Assembly (NCBI GenBank): GCA_964543935.1
Contig: CAZJAK010000015.1
Location: 1-41,336, forward strand
Direction of reading: 5' to 3'
DNA from: JAAYDK01 sp964543935
GTDB lineage: Bacteria > Spirochaetota > Spirochaetia > Sphaerochaetales > Sphaerochaetaceae
Length of the DNA stretch: 41,336 nt
Notes under the pieces: generated by a model
The model's input: only the letters and a program-made list of their open reading frames with translations
Told to the model about the DNA's origin: nothing
Databases searched by the model: none
Shown: in pieces, positions 26,400 to 32,970 of the stretch
Layout of the letters: each line of letters begins with the position of its first letter
How positions within the stretch are numbered: the stretch's first letter is position 1
Translations under genes and position numbers: made by a program

Positions 26400-28166
26400 C
26401 TATTTGGAAGCCATCAGCCGCTCGGCCCGCTTGTCCATCGATAATTTCCTGCTGTCGCGCAACGCGATGATCCCGTCACGCTTGAGCGCGAAACGTTCAT
26501 CCTCGTGGTCGATCGAGTTGAGGTCCAAGAACATCTGGCGGACTTCGTTGAAGAACGAGCGGGCGGCTTTCTTGTCCTCGAGCCGGTATTCGGCCCCCAC
26601 CACGGTGAACAGCAGGTCGAAGATGTGCTCCTGGCGTTCGGGAGAGACAGCGGCATCGACCGGATCGAACGAGTCCTGCTGCAGGTACACCCGGTCGAAC
26701 AGCTCGCTTTTCAAGTACACGACATAGTCGTCGAGCGAAGTGCCCTCTTCTCCGACCACTTTCATCATTTGGTTGACCTCATTGCCGGCGAACAACAGGT
26801 CGCGGGCGTAGGCCACTTTGCTCTGAGCAATGATGCCGGGGTACTTCGACCAACTCTCCAACGGATGGATGGCCGGGTATTTGCGGGCATCGGAACGTTC
26901 GCGCGACAAACCGTGGAAAGCCCCCACGACCTTCAAAGTCGCTTGGGTGACCGGTTCCTCGAAGTTTCCGCCTGCGGGACTGACTGTGCCGCCGATAGTG
27001 ACCGAACCGATGCTGCCGTCACGCAGTTTCACAATCCCGGCCCGCTCGTAAAAGCTGGCTATGACCGATTCAAGGTAAGCGGGGAACGCCTCCTCTCCGG
27101 GGATTTCCTCAAGACGGCCCGACATCTCGCGCATGGCCTGAGCCCAGCGCGAAGTGGAATCGGCCAACAGCAGAATGTTCAAACCCATCTGGCGATAGTA
27201 CTCGGCCAACGTGACGGCCGTGTATACCGAAGCTTCGCGGGCGGCGACAGGCATCGAACTGGTGTTGCAAATGATGATGGTCCGTTCCATCAGCGTCCGT
27301 CCGGTTTTGGGATCGATCAACTCGGGAAATTCCTTGAGGGTTTCTACAACCTCTCCTGCTCGTTCGCCACAGGCGGCGATGATGACGATATCGACATCGG
27401 CATTGCGGCTGGTCAGGTGTTGCAAGACCGTTTTGCCCGCTCCGAACGGCCCGGGAATGCAATAGGTGCCCCCTTTCGCTACCGGCAACATCGTGTCGAT
27501 GAGGCGGACTTTGGTGACCATCGGCTCACTCGGGCGCATCCGTTCTTTGTATAGGTTTATGGCCCGCTTGATCGGCCAAGAGAACACCATTGACAAGCTG
27601 TGGCGGTTTCCCTTGGGGTCGCAAATCACGGCGATTTCTTCGCGCACGCCATACTCACCGGCAGCTTTCACCGATTCGACCGTATACGATACATCGGGCA
27701 AACTGAATGGAACCATGATCCGATGGGCGAAAATGCCTTCGGGGACAGTCCCGATGGTGTCGGCTGGACGGACACTGTCACCGACAGCCGCCTTGGGGGT
27801 GAATGCCCACCGCTTGTCGGGAATCGGATTGAGGTAGACTCCCCGTTGCAGGAAAAAGCCGCATTGAGCAGCCAATTCGGGCAACGGATTCTGCAATCCA
27901 TCATAAATTTGGGTCAACAAACCGGGGCCCAGCTCGACACTGAGCATTTCGCCGGAGAATTCGACCGCATCCCCCACCCCGACCTGGCTGGTCATCTCGA
28001 AGACCTGCATCGAGGCGATTTTACCGTTGATCTTGATGACTTCCGCCTTCAAGCGTTTGTCACCCAAAAGAATGTAACCGACTTCGTTTTGGGAGACATT
28101 GCCCTCGAATTCGACATTCACCATGTTCCCGTTGACCGAGACGATGCGTCCACCGTGTTTTACCAT
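26400..28166 (-). CDS. atpA: V-type ATPase subunit A (catalytic)
   Basis: The 588-residue protein hydrolyses or makes ATP. It has the Walker A loop GPFGAGKT at residues 239-246, the bulge region typical of V/A-type A subunits (about 110-190), the GERAGE segment, LADSTSRWAQAMREMSGRL, and the C-terminal helical domain. Length agrees with archaeal and bacterial A-type enzymes. It lies 14 bases after the DUF2764 gene. Confidence 0.98.
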   Translation of the reverse strand: MVKHGGRIVSVNGNMVNVEFEGNVSQNEVGYILLGDKRLKAEVIKINGKIASMQVFEMTSQVGVGDAVEFSGEMLSVELGPGLLTQIYDGLQNPLPELAAQCGFFLQRGVYLNPIPDKRWAFTPKAAVGDSVRPADTIGTVPEGIFAHRIMVPFSLPDVSYTVESVKAAGEYGVREEIAVICDPKGNRHSLSMVFSWPIKRAINLYKERMRPSEPMVTKVRLIDTMLPVAKGGTYCIPGPFGAGKTVLQHLTSRNADVDIVIIAACGERAGEVVETLKEFPELIDPKTGRTLMERTIIICNTSSMPVAAREASVYTAVTLAEYYRQMGLNILLLADSTSRWAQAMREMSGRLEEIPGEEAFPAYLESVIASFYERAGIVKLRDGSIGSVTIGGTVSPAGGNFEEPVTQATLKVVGAFHGLSRERSDARKYPAIHPLESWSKYPGIIAQSKVAYARDLLFAGNEVNQMMKVVGEEGTSLDDYVVYLKSELFDRVYLQQDSFDPVDAAVSPERQEHIFDLLFTVVGAEYRLEDKKAARSFFNEVRQMFLDLNSIDHEDERFALKRDGIIALRDSRKLSMDKRAERLMASK

Positions 28167-28180
28167 ATCCTATACTCCAA

Positions 28181-28723
28181 TCATAAGCTCTTAATGTTCA
28201 TCTGCAGGTTGGAAAAGAGCCGCTTGAACTCGGCATTGCCCTCCAAAGGCGTGAACAAGTCCTTCCGCTCCAGTATCTGGAGTTTCAGCCGATAGGCAAG
28301 CAAGAAGACAATGTCGAAGGTGTGGTTGACCGCCAACGACTCGATCTTGTTCCAACAAGCTTCAAGCAACAGTGATTCAGCTTGCAACGGGTGTTCGGCA
28401 GTCAGGACGGAACGCACCACCTCGGCACTCTCCCCGTCATGCATCGAACCACTCTTGTAGTGCTCCGAATCGAGTTTCAACCGTCTGGCCCGTTCTTCAA
28501 CCAACAACACACCAACCGCTTTTCGGAATGAATTCCACGCTGCCAAAAACCGATGCGGTGCTGTAGTGCAGCGGGCATCGAGGTCGGCCTTCGCGAGGAT
28601 GGCGTAATCGCTGCGGCTGAGATGCCGAGCGCACAACGCCATGAATTCGGCATCTGAGCAGGGTCCGTGCTCGTCGATGCGCAACAGAGGCAGCGAAGCA
28701 GCCAAGTAATAGTAGGATGACAC
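28181..28723 (-). CDS. DUF2764-family protein encoded in the V-ATPase operon
   Basis: The 180-residue protein begins SSYYYLAASLPLLRID, a start typical of DUF2764 proteins of spirochaetal and Bacteroidetes V-ATPase operons. It appears all-helical, with no membrane segment. It sits between the E and A genes, where other V/A-ATPase operons encode subunits C and F, neither of which is seen here. A role as stand-in for subunit C is attractive but inferred. It follows atpE by ten bases. Confidence 0.85.
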   Translation of the reverse strand: MSSYYYLAASLPLLRIDEHGPCSDAEFMALCARHLSRSDYAILAKADLDARCTTAPHRFLAAWNSFRKAVGVLLVEERARRLKLDSEHYKSGSMHDGESAEVVRSVLTAEHPLQAESLLLEACWNKIESLAVNHTFDIVFLLAYRLKLQILERKDLFTPLEGNAEFKRLFSNLQMNIKSL

Positions 28724-28733
28724 CGCAATCCCC

Positions 28734-29342
28734 TCATTCCGTCACGGCAGAGCCGATGAGGCCCTGCACAACCGGATTCAAGAACGGTTTGAGCAGGGCG
28801 ACGATGCCATCCACTCCGAAATCATAGTAGCTCTTGCCGTCTTTGGCAGACAAACGAAAGCCTGCCGCAACATCTTCGACCGGTTTCAAGACCAACCCGT
28901 GCTTCAATTCGTCGGCCAGTTTAGCCTGCAACATGGCACCCCACACAACAAAATCCTTTTGGGCCACTTCAACGATGCTTTCGGAAGGAGCAGCCAGCCC
29001 AGAGCGGACCACTTGTACAATCAATGTTGCCATGTCATTACCCGAAAGCAATTCGCCTATCTGCAGGGTCAACAACGCATCGAAACGGGCTTTGATAGCC
29101 TTCTCCAACGAAAGAAGCACATCGCGCCCGGCTTGCTTGACAGCAGCTTCGCCACTCTGGCGCAATACGGCAGCATCTTTGCGGGCTTGCTCGATGATCC
29201 TTGCAGCCTCCTTGGTGCCTTCGCCGATGATCTGCTCCTTCTGAGCGCGCGCTTCGCACAACAACTCGGAGGCTTGCCGTTTGGCTTCTTCGATGCCGTC
29301 ACGCTTTATCGTATCGACCAATTCTTGAATATGGAGTTCCAT
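28734..29342 (-). CDS. atpE: V-type ATPase subunit E (peripheral stalk)
   Basis: The 202-residue protein has a long charged helix (about residues 1-85; VDTIKRDGIEEAKRQ, ARAQKEQIIGEGTKEAARI) and a more globular C-terminus, the usual plan of the E stalk that links head and membrane sector. It is the first gene of the operon. An AGGA element precedes the ATG at 29342, and a good promoter lies upstream. Confidence 0.9.
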   Translation of the reverse strand: MELHIQELVDTIKRDGIEEAKRQASELLCEARAQKEQIIGEGTKEAARIIEQARKDAAVLRQSGEAAVKQAGRDVLLSLEKAIKARFDALLTLQIGELLSGNDMATLIVQVVRSGLAAPSESIVEVAQKDFVVWGAMLQAKLADELKHGLVLKPVEDVAAGFRLSAKDGKSYYDFGVDGIVALLKPFLNPVVQGLIGSAVTE

Positions 29343-29372
29343 GGGATTTCCTACCTTGTGGAGAATGCGTCC

Positions 29373-29401
29373 AATATATACTTCTCGATGGTAAAGTTCA
29401 A
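29373..29401 (-). promoter_or_regulatory. Predicted promoter of the V-ATPase operon
   Basis: On the minus strand TTGAAC (29396-29401) is followed by a 17-base spacer and TATATT (29373-29378). This predicts a leader of about 24 bases to atpE. It lies in the 88-base gap after the regulator gene; no terminator is seen between them, so some read-through is possible. Confidence 0.6.
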
Positions 29402-29430
29402 CCTAGCTCTCCGGCATATCAGCACGACCA

Positions 29431-30090
29431 TCACAGACAGCCAAGCTTGTCGATGCAGAAAGATGTACGGTCAAAGCGGAGGATCCGCTGAGACCGAAGC
29501 TTGCCGAGTTCGCGCGACAAGCTTGTCCGACGCACGCCAAGCAAATCGGCCAAGCGGGTCTTGGTCATCCCGAACGGGATCCAGACTCCCTTTTGTCCCT
29601 CTGCTTTGCGGCACAGGAAAGCCAGCAAGCGTTTACGCAAGGTCGGGCCGAAGCCAGCCAGGATACGGCTGTTAAGCATCGTTGTATTGGCGCTCATCGC
29701 CTGAAGGAACAAGCGCAATACGCGTCCGTCGTGCTTGATGATCTCGAACAAAGCCTCTCCATCCATCGACAACAACGTGACATTCGTCTTGGCGACCACC
29801 GTGACGGGATACCTTTGGTTGCTCGAGAAATAGACATTGGCACCGATCAGGTCGTCCCGCATGAAAACCGCCACGGCATGCAATTCTCCGTCTTCCTCGA
29901 TATGGTCCACCGACAACTCGCCTTCGACGACCACTTCCACAGTGGTGCATTCGTCATCTGCCAAGTGCACCACATTGCCCCGGTCATGCTCGACAATCCT
30001 GAAGGCCCCCCGCCTCAGTCGGTCGGCAATGACAGCCCTGTCGAGCGAACGCAGTACGGATAGGTTTCCGACAACATCGATGTGATTCAT
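29431..30090 (-). CDS. CRP/FNR-family transcription regulator
   Basis: The 219-residue protein has an N-terminal cyclic-nucleotide-binding-type beta-roll (about 12-115), a dimer helix (about 118-140), and a winged helix-turn-helix (about 170-210) with recognition segment VRRTSLSRELGKL. It lacks the N-terminal cysteine cluster of FNR, so it is not a classical iron-sulphur oxygen sensor; a haem-based HcpR or DNR-like sensor is possible. The ATG at 30090 begins the conserved domain; an upstream ATG at 30132 would add 14 unconvincing residues. No ribosome binding site precedes it, and an operator-like palindrome ends one base away. Confidence 0.87.
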   Translation of the reverse strand: MNHIDVVGNLSVLRSLDRAVIADRLRRGAFRIVEHDRGNVVHLADDECTTVEVVVEGELSVDHIEEDGELHAVAVFMRDDLIGANVYFSSNQRYPVTVVAKTNVTLLSMDGEALFEIIKHDGRVLRLFLQAMSANTTMLNSRILAGFGPTLRKRLLAFLCRKAEGQKGVWIPFGMTKTRLADLLGVRRTSLSRELGKLRSQRILRFDRTSFCIDKLGCL

Positions 30091-30091
30091 A

Positions 30092-30109
30092 GTGTTACCA
30101 ATGTAACAC
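30092..30109. promoter_or_regulatory. Palindromic operator between regulator and polyferredoxin genes
   Basis: GTGTTAC-CAAT-GTAACAC is a perfect 7-base inverted repeat with a 4-base centre, the spacing used by FNR, DNR and HcpR-type regulators. On the minus strand it covers a -10-like TACATT just before the regulator ATG, suggesting autorepression. For the plus-strand gene its centre lies about 41.5 bases before a plausible start site near 30142, the class II activation position, with CATGAT at 30130-30135 as -10. Confidence 0.7.
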
Positions 30110-30156
30110 ACTGATTCTGTACAAACCAGCATGATGGCAGGTAACGGAGGCTCATC

Positions 30157-30792
30157 ATGTCGAAATCGATGGCTTGGATCATCAGGGTATGCTTTCTCAT
30201 TGTCTTTGTTGCAAGCATGGCGACAGGCCTGCCGCAACTGTGGTTGGCACTCTATGGTGTAGGACTGGTAATCACCCCGTTGTTCGGCCGCCTGTATTGC
30301 GCCTACGCTTGTCCGATGGGAACCTTGATGAGGCCTGTCCAAGCGATATCGAAGAAAATCGGTTTGCAGCGCACTGCGTTGCCGTCCTGGACATTCACCT
30401 TTGCCATTCCAGTAATCGTTTTGGTGGCGGCAGTGGCCAGCATGATCGTGGGTAAACGATTGACTGGGAAAAATATTCCCGTCTTGCCGATCATCACGGC
30501 CATTTCACTTGTCGTCACTCTGTTCCTGCCCTCGGCAGTATGGCACAACGCCTTGTGCCCGTTCAGCGTTTTATTGAGGTTGGCCAGTCGCAAACCAGTG
30601 TGGTCATACCGGGTTTCCGCCACACAATGTGTCTCATGCAACCGGTGCACCAAGGTCTGCCCCAGTGCAGCAATCACTGTACCGCAAATTCGCGCCACAG
30701 CGGTCTTGGATGCCTCGCTGTGCCATCAATGCGGCGATTGTTCCCGATCGTGCCACAAGGATGCCATAACCTACACCCGCCGGCAAGTCTGA
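30157..30792 (+). CDS. Membrane polyferredoxin, NapH-like 4Fe-4S protein
   Basis: The 211-residue protein has about four membrane helices (about 6-24, 27-45, 79-98, 108-127). The short loops have GRLYCAYACPMG (Cys48, Cys52) and NALCPF (Cys134), as in NapH/NosR/CcoG proteins. A C-terminal ferredoxin has two complete CxxCxxCxxxC sets (Cys158-168 and Cys189-199), for two [4Fe-4S] clusters. It probably moves electrons between membrane quinols or periplasm and cytoplasmic acceptors. GGAGG lies six bases before the ATG. The flavodiiron gene downstream is a possible electron user. Confidence 0.85.
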   Translation: MSKSMAWIIRVCFLIVFVASMATGLPQLWLALYGVGLVITPLFGRLYCAYACPMGTLMRPVQAISKKIGLQRTALPSWTFTFAIPVIVLVAAVASMIVGKRLTGKNIPVLPIITAISLVVTLFLPSAVWHNALCPFSVLLRLASRKPVWSYRVSATQCVSCNRCTKVCPSAAITVPQIRATAVLDASLCHQCGDCSRSCHKDAITYTRRQV

Positions 30793-30809
30793 AGGCAACA
30801 TGCTGCTCA

Positions 30810-30838
30810 TTGCAAAGCTGAATGGTGTCGTGTAGACT
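30810..30838 (+). promoter_or_regulatory. Possible own promoter of the flavodiiron gene
   Basis: TTGCAA (30810-30815), a 17-base spacer and TAGACT (30833-30838) give four of six matches at each hexamer. The predicted start is near 30845, 27 bases before the flavodiiron ATG. The gene might also be read from the upstream polyferredoxin promoter. Confidence 0.4.
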
Positions 30839-30871
30839 GGGAGAGCCATCATGTGCACAGGAGGGAACCTC

Positions 30872-32059
30872 ATGGTTATGAAAATCAAGAACAATGTCGA
30901 CTGGGTGGGAAAGATCGATTGGGAGTTGCGCAGCTTTCACGGGCACGACTATTCCACTCATCGCGGCTCATCTTACAATGCATATCTCGTTCAGGAGAAG
31001 AAGACGGTCCTCATCGATACCGTCTGGGCGCCTTATGCCGATGAGTTCACCGCTAACCTCGACGCGCATGTCGGATTGGACAAACTCGACTTGGTGGTGG
31101 TCAACCACGGTGAGGTCGACCATAGCGGCGCTCTGTGCGCCCTCATGGCCCGCCGGCCCGATTTGCCCATCTACTGCACTGCCAAGGCAGTCGATTCCCT
31201 CAAAGGCCAATACCATCAAGATTGGCCGTTCCATGTCGTTAAGACCGGTGATTCCATCGACATCGGCAATGGCAAACAGTTGGTGTTCGTGGAAATGACG
31301 ATGCTCCATTGGCCCGACAGCATGGCCACCTACCTCACCGGGGACAACATATTGTTCAGCAACGACGCCTTCGGTCAGCACTACGCCACGATCGGGTTGT
31401 TCAACGACCTGGCCAATCAAGCCGAGCTTGAGTATGAGGCATTGAAATATTACGCCAACATCCTGACACCGTTCAGCGCCATCTTGCGCAAGAAACTGGC
31501 CGAGGTGTTGGCGCTCAAGCTCCCCATCGACATCATCGCCACCAGTCACGGAGTCATCTGGCGCGACAATCCGGGCCAGATTGTCGAAAAATACGCCGCT
31601 TGGGCTGCCGACTATCAGGAGAACCGCATCACAATCGTCTACGATACCATGTGGGATGGCACGAGGGCTCTGGCCGATTCGATCGCTGCGGGCATCAACG
31701 AGGCCGACCCCTCCATCACCGTTAAAGTGTTCAACATCTCCAAAAGCGACCGCAACGACGTCATGACCGAGGTGTTCCGCTCCAAGATGCTCGTGGTAGG
31801 TTCGCCGACAGTCGGCAACACGATGCTCAGCCCGATGGCCGGCTTCATCCACTTCGCCAAAGAACTCAAGTTCAAGAAAAAGAAAGCGGCGGCCTTCGGG
31901 TGTTACGGGTGGACTGGCGAAGCCCCCAAACTGATGGGAGAAGAGCTTGAAAAAGCGGGCTTTACTGTGGTGGCCGAACCGATGAGGGTGAAATGGAATC
32001 CGGACGCACAGACACTCACACAAGCACTTGAGTATGGCCGGGCCTTGGCCAAAGCTTGA
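30872..32059 (+). CDS. Flavodiiron protein (FprA/ROO-type oxygen or nitric oxide reductase)
   Basis: The 395-residue protein has an N-terminal metallo-beta-lactamase-like diiron domain and a C-terminal flavodoxin domain (from about residue 252; phosphate loop DTMWDGTRALA). Every iron ligand is present: His79, Glu81, Asp83 and His84 (NHGEVDHSG), His146, Asp165 and His226, at positions equal or nearly equal to Desulfovibrio gigas ROO. It should reduce oxygen to water or nitric oxide to nitrous oxide in the cytoplasm. The preferred ATG is 30872, with AGGAGG seven bases upstream; the ATG at 30851 lies before that site. No fused rubredoxin domain is present, so the donor is separate. Confidence 0.96.
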   Translation: MVMKIKNNVDWVGKIDWELRSFHGHDYSTHRGSSYNAYLVQEKKTVLIDTVWAPYADEFTANLDAHVGLDKLDLVVVNHGEVDHSGALCALMARRPDLPIYCTAKAVDSLKGQYHQDWPFHVVKTGDSIDIGNGKQLVFVEMTMLHWPDSMATYLTGDNILFSNDAFGQHYATIGLFNDLANQAELEYEALKYYANILTPFSAILRKKLAEVLALKLPIDIIATSHGVIWRDNPGQIVEKYAAWAADYQENRITIVYDTMWDGTRALADSIAAGINEADPSITVKVFNISKSDRNDVMTEVFRSKMLVVGSPTVGNTMLSPMAGFIHFAKELKFKKKKAAAFGCYGWTGEAPKLMGEELEKAGFTVVAEPMRVKWNPDAQTLTQALEYGRALAKA

Positions 32060-32090
32060 CGGCGGGAATTCAAAAGGAATCTGGTTGACA

Positions 32091-32119
32091 AACCGGGCAT
32101 GCAGCATGCCCGGTTTTTT
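32091..32119 (+). terminator. Rho-independent terminator of the flavodiiron unit
   Basis: AACCGGGCAT and ATGCCCGGTT pair in a 10-base-pair stem with a 5-base loop, followed by a run of T on the plus strand. On the minus strand the run is shorter, so termination of the convergent nucleoside phosphorylase gene is weaker. Confidence 0.85.
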
Positions 32120-32124
32120 CATGT

Positions 32125-32910
32125 TCAGACAGGGCCGGAGCCGTCCTTGGCGATGAGATTGCGAAGTGCTTGCACCGCCACCAAAATGGCATCCTGCGGA
32201 TCGTGGACCAACGGGTTCTCCATCCCAAGCGCTTCGCGCTCTTGGTTGCCGACCACGCTGAACACCGAACCGCAACGCACCCCGAGATAGCTGGCGACGA
32301 CGAACAACGCTGCCGATTCCATCTCACTGGCCAAGGTTCCCAAGCGCTTCCAAGCCTCCCATTTGTTGTGCAAATCATAGGACACCGGTTTGGTTTCGGG
32401 GGAATGCTGACCGTAGAACGAATCCTTGCATTGCACCACCCCGACATGGTGGCGTTTCCCAAGGGTAAGGGCAGCCGCCTCGAGGGCGTTGATCACGCGA
32501 TGGTCGGCAACCGCAGGAAACTCGATCGGGGCATACTCCCGGCTGGTTCCCTCGGCCCTGATGGCAGCGGTGGCCACCACCACATCCCCGCCCATGACCG
32601 GCAACGCAATGCCGCCGCAGGTGCCGACCCGGATGAACGTGTCGGCACCACAGGCGACAAGCTCCTCCAAGGCGATCGAGGCGGAAGGGCCTCCGATACC
32701 GGTCGAGGTGACGCTCACCGGCACTCCGTCAAGCGTACCGGTATAGGTGACATACTCACGGCTGTCCGCCACAAGGCGGGCTTGCTCGAAATTACGCGCG
32801 ATCCGCTCACAGCGTTTTGGATCGCCGGGCAACAACACATAGCGCCCTACGTCGCCACGCTTGACCTGGATATGATATTGAACGCCCGTGCCATGGGTGT
32901 AATCCGACAT
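32125..32910 (-). CDS. udp: Nucleoside phosphorylase, uridine phosphorylase-like
   Basis: The 261-residue protein belongs to the NP-I family. It shows LLPGDPKRCERIA (phosphate-binding Gly and Arg), TGIGGPSASIALEEL, FIRVGTCGGI, and the substrate-binding segment ASEMESAALFVVASYLG. Enzymes of this size and motif set cleave uridine, or related nucleosides, to the base and ribose 1-phosphate; the exact nucleoside is inferred. AGGAG precedes the ATG at 32910. It lies 60 bases downstream of mutS2 and may be read with it. Confidence 0.88.
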   Translation of the reverse strand: MSDYTHGTGVQYHIQVKRGDVGRYVLLPGDPKRCERIARNFEQARLVADSREYVTYTGTLDGVPVSVTSTGIGGPSASIALEELVACGADTFIRVGTCGGIALPVMGGDVVVATAAIRAEGTSREYAPIEFPAVADHRVINALEAAALTLGKRHHVGVVQCKDSFYGQHSPETKPVSYDLHNKWEAWKRLGTLASEMESAALFVVASYLGVRCGSVFSVVGNQEREALGMENPLVHDPQDAILVAVQALRNLIAKDGSGPV

Positions 32911-32970
32911 GTCTTATTCTCCTCTCCGAATCCATAAGGTTATCAGAGTGGGTAAAAAACCACAAGCTCA

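Noticed and set aside
26505..27554. 349-codon plus-strand frame opposite atpA
   Set aside because: It is a shadow of the catalytic subunit gene, whose protein is clearly conserved.
30091..30342. N-terminal extension of the CRP-type regulator
   Set aside because: It would run antisense through the polyferredoxin gene and the operator, and does not resemble the family.
30968..32275. 435-codon minus-strand frame opposite the flavodiiron gene
   Set aside because: The plus-strand flavodiiron protein has all metal ligands; the antisense product has no recognisable features and crosses a terminator.
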